From NCBI RefSeq assembly GCF_028618555.1, contig NZ_JAQITD010000006.1, positions 44,675 to 108,674 on the forward strand: a stretch of 64,000 nucleotides of DNA, read 5' to 3'. The position numbers and the translations under genes were made by a program. Positions 50,944-60,385 of this stretch are shown piece by piece. Position 1 is the stretch's first letter. Each line of letters opens with the position of its first letter. The stretch is from Bartonella sp. CM31XJBT. GTDB taxonomy: Bacteria; Pseudomonadota; Alphaproteobacteria; Rhizobiales; Rhizobiaceae. The notes under the pieces were generated by a model. That model was not told where the DNA came from. It searched no databases and saw nothing but the letters and a program-made list of their open reading frames with translations.

Positions 50944-52240
50944 CATCATAGCGATATGAAATATCTTCTCTATTCTTAAAATATATACTGTCGTTATTCA
51001 GGTAAACATCTAACTTCGTTCAAGCTATACGGATACAATATATTTGTTTACAGTTTTAAGAGAAAAAAGTCGTTTTGATCTAACTTTGTTTATAAGTATG
51101 ACAAAATCATTTTTGGAGAAATTACGGATTTGTAATCACTTTTACTGGTTGAACGATAAAGACAGAAAAAACTCTATTATAGTATCACGCTTTCCTTTCA
51201 TATTCTCAACCAAGAGTTATCTTTAGATTACCGCTAATCTGATCTTTACGAATATAACGCAAAAGACACAAACGAACGTTTGTAAAAATAAGTAAAAGTA
51301 AAGCCAGATATGTTTGGTGGTTGTTTCATAAAGTATTCTATAAAAATTCGATCTACCTCTCTAATTTATTGCATATAAATTTTTGACTTTATAGCTTTTT
51401 TTTCCTTATAAAGTCTTTGCTTTTTGTTATTATCTATAAATTAAAATAGCCCTGATATAGCAGCATATTATGATTAGGATGCACCAGTACTGTACGAGTC
51501 CTTGTAAAATTTTGATGCCAGATTGGAATGAAAATATGAAGGCATCAATTAAAAACCAGTTTCTATCTTTAGCATCATTCTTTAGTTCAGCTTTACAATT
51601 TTCTACAGTAACGACAATAATATCCTTTAAAGAGTAGAGTTATGAGCATGATTTTTGTTTTTTCATCTTTTAATGAGTCCCCCATCCTTCATGCAATAAA
51701 GAACACTCTAAACAGAACACATTGTATCGATAAAACAACACATTTATTAGCAACAATAATGACGATTAATCTATGATCACAAACTTTAAAACCCTATTCA
51801 TAACTTTTATACAAAATTTATAATTAAATCTCATTAAACTTATTACGAAGGCTTCACTCCTCCTCGCCCTAAGAAACGAAACATCTACTCCCGACAGTCT
51901 GTAAACGATCCGTTTTCTTAAATGGATTTAAGCTGCTAACCATTTCATGAGATTCACTTACAAAAGAATACACCGGCAAGTCCTATTTTGAATATTTACT
52001 CCATACTCTAAAAACACTTAATAGATCAAATTTTATATGCCTTATCTCACCACACCTTAAATGACAGTATTTTAACGAAATAGAATAAATCTTGCCTTAA
52101 ATACTCTGTTTAACCTTGTATACTTGATTGATGCAAAAATTAAATCAACAAAAGAGCATCATTGTATTTTCGAGAGGTATGAATCACCCCATCATAAAAA
52201 ACAGTCCTCATAACATAACAGGTAATTTGAAAAAAACTTT
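50944..52240. other. 1.3-kb non-coding region with a family 2 repeat
   Basis: No gene supported. 51160-51720 carries the second copy of the family 2 degenerate repeat; the rest is AT-rich. Confidence 0.55.
51160..51720 (+). repeat. Dispersed degenerate repeat, family 2 (copy 2)
   Basis: Same orientation as the copy at 19170-19720, with shared ordered blocks over several hundred bases (see that entry). No frame remains open across it. Confidence 0.5.
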
Positions 52241-53149
52241 TTATATAAAAGGGATTACCGTTGTACCAGGAGGCAATTTTGCCTCATCTTCAGGCTCGAC
52301 ATGAATAGAAATACGCACATTATCAAATTCTTTTTGAAGAACAGCTTCGATTTTATCACAAATTTTATGTGCTTCTCCTACCTGCATTATAGCAGGCACA
52401 ACCAAATGAAACTCTATAAAAGTAACCCTCCCAGCAACACGCGTCCGCAAATCATGGACCTCAAGCGCACCCGATGCATTTGCAGAAATCAGCTCCCGAA
52501 TCCGCATGCTTTCATTCAATTCAACGCCAACATCCATTAACCCCTGAACAGCATTTCTAATCACCTTCCAGCCCTGTAAGAGAATATTAACGGCAACGAT
52601 TATCGCTAAAATTGGATCTAAAGCTCCCCATCCCCCGACAAAACCGGCAATCAAACCAATTAAAATTGCAAGCGAAGTAAAAACATCTGTTATAAAATGC
52701 ACTCCATCAGCTTTAAGAGCCGGTGAGCGATGGAGTTTTCCCTGCCAAATAAGAACCATTCCCCACATACAATTTATGACAGTTGCAATAAGATGAATAA
52801 CAAGCCATATTCCAGGTTTCTGCAACAATTTAACGGTAGAAAGAGCTATCCATGCTTCTCTTAAAATAACAATTGCGGCAATAATAATGAGTACCCCTTC
52901 AAGAATTGCGGAAAAATATTCCGCTTTATGATGCCCAAAGGGATGATCATGATCTGCTGGCTTCATACTCACTTTAACAGCCCACCATGCTGCCAATGAC
53001 GCAAGGATATTAACAATTGATTCCAATGCATCAGAATAAAGTGCAACCGAACCTGTGATGTGATATGTCCAATATTTCAAAGCAAAAACAATACACGCAA
53101 TAAAAATAGAGTATAAAGTCAAGCTTTGTATATTGATTTTTACATCCAT
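52241..53149 (-). CDS. Cation diffusion facilitator (CDF) metal transporter
   Basis: A 302-residue protein exporting divalent metal (zinc, iron or manganese). Six hydrophobic segments. The helix 2 metal site is YSDALESIVN and the helix 5 site is LKADGVHFITDVFTS (each has the paired Asp/His-type ligands). The loop DHDHPFGHHKAEYFSAILEG is histidine rich, and the C-terminal cytoplasmic domain has HDLRTRVAGRVTFIEFHLVV. I start at MDVKINIQS, preceded by GATGAGG; the longer frame to 53260 adds a basic stretch that is not conserved in character. Confidence 0.92.
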   Translation of the reverse strand: MDVKINIQSLTLYSIFIACIVFALKYWTYHITGSVALYSDALESIVNILASLAAWWAVKVSMKPADHDHPFGHHKAEYFSAILEGVLIIIAAIVILREAWIALSTVKLLQKPGIWLVIHLIATVINCMWGMVLIWQGKLHRSPALKADGVHFITDVFTSLAILIGLIAGFVGGWGALDPILAIIVAVNILLQGWKVIRNAVQGLMDVGVELNESMRIRELISANASGALEVHDLRTRVAGRVTFIEFHLVVPAIMQVGEAHKICDKIEAVLQKEFDNVRISIHVEPEDEAKLPPGTTVIPFI

Positions 53150-53640
53150 GAACCTCATCCTTTTCTTCACGAAATAGGGAATTAATATTTTCAACCATAT
53201 CATTATACTTTTGGCATAACGACGATCTTTCCTCAATATTACAGAAGCTTCATCATACAATAAACGCCTCAGCTCACCATTATTATCGTAAAAACTGCTC
53301 AGTTACACGAACAGCATCAATAAATAAAGAAGAGAGAAAATAATAGAAAAAAGAGCTTTCCCAAGAGCAATCAAACACATAACCTTCATTATTAATCGTT
53401 TTCTGAATAACTTAAAGCCATCTCACTTCTCATAAACGAAAAACTTGTTTTTGCTCAAATCTATCATGATCATGCATTATTTTTCAGTCTTATGATGTGC
53501 ATTATACCCCATCTATAAGCCATCGTTGCACCATAGAAAAAATATCTTAGCACTCTACGGTAACTTTACAGGTCAACTGGATTTTAAAATATGATTTACT
53601 AAAAAATTTAGATATAAAAAGAAGAACAATGATTACCCTC
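53150..53640. other. Intergenic region between CDF gene and small RNA
   Basis: About 490 bases, AT-rich, no gene or clear structure. The upstream end borders the terminator of the small RNA candidate. Confidence 0.45.
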
Positions 53641-53671
53641 AAAAAAAAAGAATCTGGGCATTGGGGACCCA
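53641..53671 (-). terminator. Intrinsic terminator of the small RNA
   Basis: Ten-bp stem AGAATCTGGG/CCCAGATTCT with a GGGTCCCC-type loop, followed on the minus strand by T9. The plus strand also shows T4 after the stem, so it may act both ways. Confidence 0.85.
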
Positions 53672-53776
53672 GATTCTTTTCCCTTAGAAATTAAGGGCAT
53701 ACAGAACTTGGGAAATAGCGGGGACCCAAGACACTGCACCCGATACGAGAAAAAATATATGATTCCGTATCAGTAT
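53641..53776 (-). ncRNA. Small non-coding RNA candidate with own promoter and terminator
   Basis: About 136 nt on the minus strand with four successive stem-loops. They are GATACG/CGTATC near the 5' end, CTTGGG-TCCCCGCTATTT-CCCAAG, CCCTTA/TAAGGG, and a final AGAATCTGGG/CCCAGATTCT hairpin followed by nine T residues. TTGACA and TATAAT boxes lie just upstream. No reading frame of note crosses it. The two GGGTCCCC loops repeat. Not recognised as a named Rfam family; genus-specific Brt RNAs described in B. henselae are one possibility. Next gene on this strand is the CDF transporter, about 490 bases downstream. Confidence 0.7.
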
Positions 53777-53782
53777 TTTTAT

Positions 53783-53809
53783 ATTATACCTATGGTTGCA
53801 TATTGTCAA
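53783..53809 (-). promoter_or_regulatory. Sigma-70 promoter for the small RNA
   Basis: Consensus TTGACA (53804-53809) and TATAAT (53783-53788) on the minus strand, with a 15-base spacer. If TAATAT is read as the -10 box the spacer is 17. Start of transcription predicted near 53776. Confidence 0.65.
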
Positions 53810-53917
53810 TACAAATTCTACCATAAGTTTTAAAATAATGTTTTTTTATCTCTTTTTTTTAAATAAAACAAATTCTAACATCTGGAAATCATAAGAAAAA
53901 AGCACTAAAAATCTCGC

Positions 53918-54727
53918 ATGCATTTGAATATCACAACAATCAATGAAACAGATGATCCACGCCTAAAAGCCTATCATAATATCCGTGAAAAAGATCTTGT
54001 TGGACGGCAACATCAATTTATTGCTGAAGGCAAAGTAACATTGTCCGCATTACTACATTCGAAAGAGTTTTCTGCCATCTCACTGCTCATCGTAGCAAAC
54101 CGTCTCTCTGGACTTCTACCGCTTTTAGAAAAAACACAGCCTCTATGTCCCATTTATTGCGTTCCACAAAAAGTTATGGATAATATCACCGGCTTCCATG
54201 TTCATCGTGGTGTTCTGGGTATTGGTAAACGCAAAATACTGCCATCCTTACAAAGTTTTTTACAACATCTTCCAGAAAAAGCTTTGATTCTTGTTTTATG
54301 TGGTATCTCGAATCACGATAATATGGGATCAATTTTTCGTAATGCAGCAGCCTTTGCCAGTAATGGCATTATTGTCGACAAAACCTCATGCGATCCACTT
54401 TATCGCAAATCAATAAGAGTGTCTGCCGGCGCTGCTTTAAAAGTACCATATACGCAAAACGCTGATATAGATGACATTATAGCTGCTCTAAACGATGAAA
54501 ACTTTCATCTTTATGCACTCTCCCCTTCTGCCTCACACACTCTCAAGCAAGCCAACAAAACCAAAAGAATAGCACTTATTTTTGGAACAGAAGGCGATGG
54601 CTTACCACCCCATATACTACAACAATCAAACACCTTACGTATTCCCATGACTGACGGTTTTGACAGCCTTAATGTTGCCACAGCCTCAGGTATTGCACTT
54701 GCTCATTTTACCAACTTTGACCACTAA
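53918..54727 (+). CDS. TrmH/SpoU-family RNA 2'-O-methyltransferase
   Basis: A 269-residue SPOUT enzyme that methylates ribose in rRNA or tRNA. An N-terminal substrate-binding domain (about 1-100, with HQFIAEGKVTLSALL) precedes the knotted SAM domain. Motif 1 is LCGISNHDNMGSIFRNAAAF, motif 2 IALIFGTEGDGLPPHIL, and motif 3 IPMTDGFDSLNVATASGIAL. Which nucleotide it modifies cannot be told. Confidence 0.93.
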   Translation: MHLNITTINETDDPRLKAYHNIREKDLVGRQHQFIAEGKVTLSALLHSKEFSAISLLIVANRLSGLLPLLEKTQPLCPIYCVPQKVMDNITGFHVHRGVLGIGKRKILPSLQSFLQHLPEKALILVLCGISNHDNMGSIFRNAAAFASNGIIVDKTSCDPLYRKSIRVSAGAALKVPYTQNADIDDIIAALNDENFHLYALSPSASHTLKQANKTKRIALIFGTEGDGLPPHILQQSNTLRIPMTDGFDSLNVATASGIALAHFTNFDH

Positions 54728-55007
54728 AGATGATAACACTTCAAGTTATAAAACATACCCAATGTTGTATGTTATCTACCAGTCTCCAATAATATTGCCG
54801 TTCCCTAGCCTTTGAAAGCATTGATAAAAAACATTTTTACATTTTCTTTATCATCACTTTCCACACCCTAACCCCACTTATGACGTGCAGAAGATATAAT
54901 TTTGATGGATTCAATAATAAAACAAACTTTCAATGAGAAAATCTTCCGGAAGTCTCTCATTCAAGTTTAAGATTAAAAAATATCATTATAAATCAATTTA
55001 CTATGCT
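54728..55007. other. Convergent spacer, weak hairpin only
   Basis: 280 bases between the SpoU gene and mnmA. CTTCCGGAAG is a short perfect palindrome near 54945 flanked by GAGA/TCTC, possibly part of a weak terminator. No gene. Confidence 0.35.
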
Positions 55008-56231
55008 TTATAAAGCTGTTGTTTTTAGTTCTGAGGAAACAGGATCTTTTGTTTCGAGATTGCATAAAACGCGCTTCAACATCATTTCAGTATCAGCTGC
55101 ACGTTCTGAATGTGTTACAAATCCTCCCCCAAGAATACGCGCCTCATGACCATTTCCATCATAAAGAACGCAAGCTTGCCCTGGTGCCACACCATTTTCA
55201 CATTCCAATAAATCAACGGAAAAAATACCTTCTTTATAATGTAAGCGCGCAAGGTGAGGAGGACGCGTTGAACGCACCTTTACAGCCACCTCAATACCTT
55301 GAGAAGGGAAATTATCTAACGACTCATCACCAAGCCAATTCACATCACGTAAAAAAAGCTTATGCGTTTCTAACATTTCACGCGGTCCAACAATAACACG
55401 TGCATTTTCCACATCGAGATAAACCACATAAAGCGCTTCACCCGTTGACACCCCAATACCACGACGTTGACCAACCGTATAATTAACAATTCCCGAATGT
55501 TTACCTAAAATCTTTCCATCAATATGGACAATAACACCAGGATTAGCTGCTTCTGGACGCAGTTTTGCGATAACATCTGAATATTTTCCTTGTGGAACAA
55601 AACAAATATCCTGACTATCATGCTTATTGGCAACCACAAAGCCCATTTCTGCTGCCATTTCACGAACGCGGGCTTTTGGAAGGTCACCAAGTGGAAAACG
55701 CAAATAATCAATCTGTTCTTGTGTCGTTGCAAAGAGAAAATAACTCTGATCACGATCATTATCGAGAGGACGAAAGAGTGCTCGATGCACTCCGTTGGAA
55801 CGCGAACGAATATAATGTCCCGTAGCCAAAGCATCTGCCCCCAATTCGCGTGCCGTTGCTAATAAATCAGCAAACTTAACCGTTTGATTACATGCAATAC
55901 ATGGTACTGGGGTCTCTCCATGAGCATAACTTTCTGCAAAAGGATCAATAACAGCTTCGCGAAAGCGCTTTTCATAATCAAGAACATAATGAGGAATTCC
56001 TAGTGTTTCTGCAACGCGGCGTGCATCCTCAATATCTTGTCCTGCACAACACGCCCCCACCCGATGCGTTGCTTCCCCATGATCATAAAGCTGCAACGTA
56101 ATGCCAATAACATTATATCCTTCCTTTTTCAAAAGACCTGCAACAACCGATGAATCAACCCCCCCCGACATTGCAACAACAATGCGAGAATCTTCAGGTT
56201 GTCCTGGTAAATCAAGACTGTTTAAAAACAT
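55008..56231 (-). CDS. mnmA: tRNA-specific 2-thiouridylase
   Basis: Installs sulfur at U34 of Lys, Glu and Gln tRNAs, using sulfur relayed from IscS. PP-loop [13 protein letters not shown] lies near residue 22, the catalytic [10 protein letters not shown] follows (C111/C114), and the second catalytic cysteine is in [32 protein letters not shown] marks the central domain. Length 407 is slightly long because of N- and C-terminal extensions, as in other Rhizobiales. Confidence 0.96.
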   Translation of the reverse strand: MFLNSLDLPGQPEDSRIVVAMSGGVDSSVVAGLLKKEGYNVIGITLQLYDHGEATHRVGACCAGQDIEDARRVAETLGIPHYVLDYEKRFREAVIDPFAESYAHGETPVPCIACNQTVKFADLLATARELGADALATGHYIRSRSNGVHRALFRPLDNDRDQSYFLFATTQEQIDYLRFPLGDLPKARVREMAAEMGFVVANKHDSQDICFVPQGKYSDVIAKLRPEAANPGVIVHIDGKILGKHSGIVNYTVGQRRGIGVSTGEALYVVYLDVENARVIVGPREMLETHKLFLRDVNWLGDESLDNFPSQGIEVAVKVRSTRPPHLARLHYKEGIFSVDLLECENGVAPGQACVLYDGNGHEARILGGGFVTHSERAADTEMMLKRVLCNLETKDPVSSELKTTAL

Positions 56232-56610
56232 GTATTCATTCTCTATTTACTGCTCTGTTTAATGGCTACCCATATGTTGACATTCTGATGCACGCTCTTC
56301 AGCACTTTTACACGATTGATTGTCTTTATATTATTTTTTTATCCTTTCCACAACCATAGGCATTATTTTCTTAAGAGCTGCTGCAAACAAAAAAAGAATG
56401 ATGGAAATAAGGCATAATGGCAATCGTTTAGGAGAAATCCTTTTTTGCTCTTTTGAAAAATCCGGTAAAATATTGCAAGAATCTCTTCTACACACTTCAA
56501 CTTGAGCTTCTTTTTACATAATTAATTTTTTCTTTCAGCGCTTTTAGCTCTTTTTTAAATTTCATGCTCTATAAACGAATCAAGTCCTTGACTAAAGGTA
56601 GAGGATACGA
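56232..56610. other. Divergent spacer of mnmA and sciP
   Basis: 380 bases with no gene. A plus-strand frame at 56320-56505 is A/T-driven. GAGGATACGA lies just before the sciP ATG. Confidence 0.45.
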
Positions 56611-56886
56611 ATGAGCAACTTGATAAAAACACAAATGAAATATGTTATTGGGCCAGATGGAAGTCCGCTTACAATTGCCGACCTACCGCCGCAAACAACA
56701 CGGCGCTGGGTGATTCGTCGCAAAGCTGAAGTTGTTGCGGCTGTCAGAGGTGGATTGTTAAGTCTTGACGAAGCGTGCCATCGTTATACTTTGACTGTAG
56801 AAGAATTTCTTTCATGGCAAAGTTTAATCGATGAACACGGTTTAGCGGGATTACGAACGACCAAGATTCAACACTACAGGCATTAA
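56611..56886 (+). CDS. sciP: SciP-type CtrA inhibitor (DUF1153)
   Basis: A 91-residue helix-turn-helix protein. The DUF1153 core is nearly unmistakable: YVIGPDGSPLTIADLPP, RWVIRRKAEVVAAVRGGLLS, then YTLTVEEFLSWQSLIDEHGL and AGLRTTKIQ. In Caulobacter, SciP binds CtrA and DNA and blocks CtrA-activated transcription after division. Here it lies about 1.1 kb from ctrA, in the same direction with the fliJ-like gene between on the opposite strand. GAGG lies upstream of the ATG. Followed by a strong terminator. Confidence 0.93.
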   Translation: MSNLIKTQMKYVIGPDGSPLTIADLPPQTTRRWVIRRKAEVVAAVRGGLLSLDEACHRYTLTVEEFLSWQSLIDEHGLAGLRTTKIQHYRH

Positions 56887-56926
56887 GTTGCCATTGATTA
56901 CGATTTGATAACATAAAGCAATCTAT

Positions 56927-56961
56927 AAAACAGCCAAACTTGATAAAAGTTTGGCTGTTTT
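56927..56961 (+). terminator. Bidirectional intrinsic terminator
   Basis: Perfect 15-bp stem AAAACAGCCAAACTT/AAGTTTGGCTGTTTT with a five-base loop. It lies between convergent sciP and the fliJ-like gene, and the A/T tail on both sides suits both directions. Confidence 0.88.
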
Positions 56962-57018
56962 ATACTATATCCAAAAGATAAACCTGAAAGAATGGATTCT
57001 TCAATAATTGCTTTTATT

Positions 57019-57050
57019 AGCCAACCATTGAATTAGCCAACCATTGAATT
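57019..57050. repeat. 16-bp perfect tandem duplication at the fliJ-like stop codon
   Basis: AGCCAACCATTGAATT occurs twice head to tail. The second copy codes for the last residues and stop of the fliJ-like protein; the first is just beyond the stop. Confidence 0.85.
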
Positions 57051-57419
57051 AGATTGAATCAAAATATCCTTATCATCCGCAACAATCTTCTTTTCTCGTG
57101 CTTCCAAAAGCTGTGCACGTTGCAGCTCTGTATTAGCTTCATGGAGAGCAATTTCAGCGTTTGTTTTTTGAAGTTCTAAATCACGAATTGAATTGATCAG
57201 ATTATCACGTCTTTGCCGCGCTGCACGCGCAAAAGCAGAATAAGCAAAATGGTGAACATCATTGTTTCCAGATTTACGTTCTTCATGAGTAATCTGTGCT
57301 TCCAACTCTAACACCATTCGTTCAAATTCTGCGATCATCATCTCAAGCTGTGCAATTTCACGGCGCTTTCCACGCACTTGAAACATCCTCAATCGCACCA
57401 TATTTTCTCGTGGCTTCAT
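57033..57419 (-). CDS. FliJ-like coiled-coil protein
   Basis: A 128-residue, highly helical protein starting MKPRENMVRLRMFQVRGKRR, with almost continuous coiled-coil (EIAQLEMMIAEFERMVLELE, RDNLINSIRDLELQKTNAEI). It resembles the FliJ flagellar export chaperone family that sits next to ctrA in Rhizobiales. The start is set by GGAG eight bases upstream. No other flagellar gene is in the window. In a non-flagellate host it would be a relic or have another role; family assignment is by pattern and location. Confidence 0.75.
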   Translation of the reverse strand: MKPRENMVRLRMFQVRGKRREIAQLEMMIAEFERMVLELEAQITHEERKSGNNDVHHFAYSAFARAARQRRDNLINSIRDLELQKTNAEIALHEANTELQRAQLLEAREKKIVADDKDILIQSNSMVG

Positions 57420-57984
57420 ACTCACTACTCCTTGATTGCGCCAACTCAAAACTCGCATTCACACCCAATAAATATCTTTTAGTTATATGTCTATCCGACA
57501 AAAACAGTCTATTAACTTGAAATTATAATAATTTTTGCCTTGCATTAAAGCATCTGAAAATACAATCTGCTTTAAAGAGCAATAACTATTTCTTTAACTT
57601 TTCCCCCCATTATAAATGAAGAGGTTTAAAGCTCAGTAAATAAACACTGAAATTGTAAAAAAGTAATTTATAACGCTCTTTTACAAATTTTTTTTAAGTT
57701 AAAGTTTATAGAAAAAGCCCTTCTTTGTTTATTATGTTAAAAAATATGAGATTTTTCTAAAATAATTTTGTAGCCTCTTTCAAAAATAAAAATATTTTGT
57801 TAACCACTATCATGGATAGTGGGGAATTTAGTAGTGATTGTTACGCGTACTACTGAAATGTTCATAAACACTTTGTCATAAGTGTTTGATTTAATGAATT
57901 GTTTTTATAACAGTGGTTTTGCTAACTGATATAAAATAGAAATGCTCCTTATGATTCGTGAAGGAGCAAAGTGAGGGATCTAAA
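57420..57984. other. ctrA upstream regulatory region
   Basis: 565 bases between divergent fliJ-like and ctrA genes. It holds a near CtrA box, TTAA-N7-TTTA at 57694-57708 (consensus TTAA-N7-TTAA). A GANTC site (GATTC, 57953-57957) lies close to the start, as expected if CcrM methylation and CtrA control ctrA. No gene. Confidence 0.5.
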
Positions 57985-58686
57985 ATGCGCGTATTATTAA
58001 TTGAAGATGATAGAGCAGTTACTCAAAGCATTGAGTTGATGTTAAAGTCGGCTAACTTTAATGTTTATATCACTGATCTGGGTGAAGAAGGTATCGATTT
58101 AGGAAAACTCTATGATTATGATATCATTTTGCTTGATCTGAATTTGCCTGACATGTCAGGGTATGATGTCTTGCGGACTCTAAGATTGGCAAAAATAAAA
58201 ACTCCTGTCTTAATCCTTTCTGGTATGAATGCCATTGAAGACAAGGTTCGTGGTTTTGGCTTTGGAGCAGACGACTATATGACGAAGCCTTTTCATAAAG
58301 ATGAGCTCATTGCACGTATCCATGCAGTTGTTCGTCGTTCTAAAGGACATGCACAATCGGTTATTGTTACCGGAGATCTCACCGTTAACCTTGACACAAA
58401 AACTGTCGAAGTTGCAGGGCGCCCTGTTCATTTAACCGGTAAAGAGTACCAAATGTTAGAGCTTCTCTCTTTACGCAAAGGTACCACCCTTACCAAGGAA
58501 ATGTTTCTCAATCATCTCTATGGTGGAATGGATGAACCAGAACTAAAGATTATCGATGTTTTTATCTGTAAATTGCGGAAAAAATTGGAAGCAGTCTCTT
58601 CTAGTGTAAATTACATTGATACAGTTTGGGGACGTGGTTATGTATTACGTGATCCAGTTGAAGAGAACGTACGAAAAACCGCTTAA
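57985..58686 (+). CDS. ctrA: Cell-cycle master response regulator CtrA
   Basis: OmpR-family response regulator that silences the replication origin and controls division, envelope and polarity genes in alphaproteobacteria. The receiver domain has phospho-acceptor D51 ([16 protein letters not shown]) and acidic pocket EDDR. The winged-helix DNA-binding domain contains [18 protein letters not shown] and [16 protein letters not shown] strands, ending in [14 protein letters not shown] use the ATG giving MRVLLIEDD (233 residues) with GAGGG upstream; the GTG nine codons before is unlikely. A terminator follows immediately. Confidence 0.97.
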   Translation: MRVLLIEDDRAVTQSIELMLKSANFNVYITDLGEEGIDLGKLYDYDIILLDLNLPDMSGYDVLRTLRLAKIKTPVLILSGMNAIEDKVRGFGFGADDYMTKPFHKDELIARIHAVVRRSKGHAQSVIVTGDLTVNLDTKTVEVAGRPVHLTGKEYQMLELLSLRKGTTLTKEMFLNHLYGGMDEPELKIIDVFICKLRKKLEAVSSSVNYIDTVWGRGYVLRDPVEENVRKTA

Positions 58687-58707
58687 GCAGTGAACATGCA
58701 CATTGTA

Positions 58708-58739
58708 AAATCTCGGAGTCTAGCGGGCCGAGATTTTTT
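58708..58739 (+). terminator. Intrinsic terminator of ctrA
   Basis: AAATCTCGG/CCGAGATTT nine-bp stem with an 11-base loop, running into six T residues on the plus strand. Confidence 0.85.
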
Positions 58740-58909
58740 CCCGAGATCTTTTCTCTGTTAAAAGTAGAAAACTCGCACACCAAAAATCTCATATAGAAAG
58801 CGCTTAAAGCTTAAGAAGTAACCACACCAAATTTACACATATAACCTTATCGCTCATAAATTCAATCGAAGCCACTTTTCCCAACACAGCTTAAGCGCTT
58901 CTCTCTTAT

Positions 58910-59548
58910 TCAAAGCTTTTTTATACTTTCTAAAACAATACAACCATCACTTTCATCAATATTTATTTTCATCTCTGTCATCTGAGCAAGTAACATTGTG
59001 TAATAAAATTGGATGACATGTGCATCAACAAGCTCTTCTTGAACTTCTCCACGGAATAACGCAAGAAAATGAGGGGGTATACGGAGAGTTCTACCGAAAA
59101 CCTCAAATCGAAAAGAACGTTTATTTTCTTCTTGCAAAATCATAACAACAATTTCACCACCACGAGAAACTGTTGCATTTGCAATCAATAATAAATTAAG
59201 CAAAAGTTTAACTTCATCTTTTTCTAACAATAAAGAAGAAGCTTGCCATTTTAAAGTTGCTTTTTCTTCTTTCATATATTGTTGAGCAACCTGCTCTGCA
59301 GCCCGTGTATCTATTTGTCCTCCACTTGCACCAGCAAAACCAAAAGCCAATCGCGCAAATTGTAGACGTGCAGCAGCACTTGCAACGGATAAACGCACCA
59401 ATTGTAAAGCATCTTCTTCAGCTCCTCCTTCATCATAAAGCTCCATTGCATTTTGAATAGCCCCCACAGGTGAAATCAAATCATGGCAAATACGACTACA
59501 AAGCAAAGCAGCAAGATCCATAGGCTTCAAAGAAATATCTAACGTCAT
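58910..59548 (-). CDS. chpT: Histidine phosphotransferase ChpT
   Basis: A 212-residue homodimeric phosphotransferase that relays phosphate from the hybrid kinase CckA to CtrA and CpdR. The DHp-like helix contains the acceptor His in SRICHDLISPVGAIQNAMEL (H22). The rest is a degenerate kinase-like ATPase fold lacking ATP-binding motifs (LLLNLLLIANATVSRGG, RIPPHFLALFRGE). It converges on ctrA, so kinase relay and target gene are neighbours. Confidence 0.93.
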   Translation of the reverse strand: MTLDISLKPMDLAALLCSRICHDLISPVGAIQNAMELYDEGGAEEDALQLVRLSVASAAARLQFARLAFGFAGASGGQIDTRAAEQVAQQYMKEEKATLKWQASSLLLEKDEVKLLLNLLLIANATVSRGGEIVVMILQEENKRSFRFEVFGRTLRIPPHFLALFRGEVQEELVDAHVIQFYYTMLLAQMTEMKINIDESDGCIVLESIKKL

Positions 59549-59761
59549 AATGATTGAAAACTCCTAGATTCAAAAAAACAAACTTTATTTTAAAGAAAAA
59601 CTCTTAACATCTGATGCATAATAGGAAATATTAACAATCATGCTAAAAAATCAGAAATAAATTCAAGAATTTAAATAACCTTATATCTTATTTTTTATTT
59701 GAATAGCATGAAAATTCTAATATTATCTTTTTGTTTATCACTAATAAAAGGAGAAAACTCC

Positions 59762-60358
59762 ATGGCTCTCTCTCTGCTCAAATACTGGTACAAAAATATT
59801 ATATCTTTAATCTTCCTTTTATTCATCACCATAAACACCACACATGCTCAACTAAAACCAATAGAGCAAAACGAGCCTCATTATTCACTCCAAGAAATTA
59901 TTGATTCTGGTCATATTTTTTTTGGAAAAACAGCCAGTGGTTTGGCTGTTGCAATTCAAAATATTTTTTCAAAATACGGTTATCCCAATGCCTATATTTT
60001 AGGAGAAGAAGCTTCTGGTGCCTTTTTTGCTGGATTAACCTATGGCGAAGGAAGGGTTTTTACCAAAAGCTATGGTCAACATAAAGTTTTTTGGCAAGGT
60101 CCCTCAGTAGGATGGGATTTTGGCGGCCAAGGCTCCCGTTTAATGATCTTAGTTTACAATCTTAATGGCATAAATAATTTATGGAGACGCTATGGTGGTA
60201 TTTCAGGTTCGGCCTATTTAATTGCAGGTGTTGGTTTTCATGTCCTAAAATACCATAATACCTTGTTAATCCCAATACGCACAGGAGTCGGCGCACGCCT
60301 TGGTATCAATGTAGGATATTTAAAATTAACACCTAAACCGACATGGAATCCGTTTTAA
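59762..60358 (+). CDS. eipA: DUF1134 envelope protein, EipA-like
   Basis: A 198-residue exported protein: signal peptide of about 30 residues (IISLIFLLFITINTTHA-Q), then the DUF1134 domain. Visible are FFGKTASGLAVAIQNIFSKY, YILGEEASGAFFAGLTYGEG and GPSVGWDFGGQGSRLMILVY, then TGVGARLGINVGYLKLT. The Brucella orthologue EipA is needed for envelope integrity and virulence and is under cell-cycle control. The start was chosen for AAAAGGAG ten bases before MALSLLK; a longer frame to 59699 is possible. Two small helical-protein genes follow on the same strand. Confidence 0.9.
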   Translation: MALSLLKYWYKNIISLIFLLFITINTTHAQLKPIEQNEPHYSLQEIIDSGHIFFGKTASGLAVAIQNIFSKYGYPNAYILGEEASGAFFAGLTYGEGRVFTKSYGQHKVFWQGPSVGWDFGGQGSRLMILVYNLNGINNLWRRYGGISGSAYLIAGVGFHVLKYHNTLLIPIRTGVGARLGINVGYLKLTPKPTWNPF

Positions 60359-60385
60359 ACGTATTCTTATTTGAAAAGGGGTATT

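Noticed and set aside
54940..54970. CTTCCGGAAG palindrome as a regulator site
   Set aside because: A single short palindrome between convergent genes; more likely part of a weak terminator.
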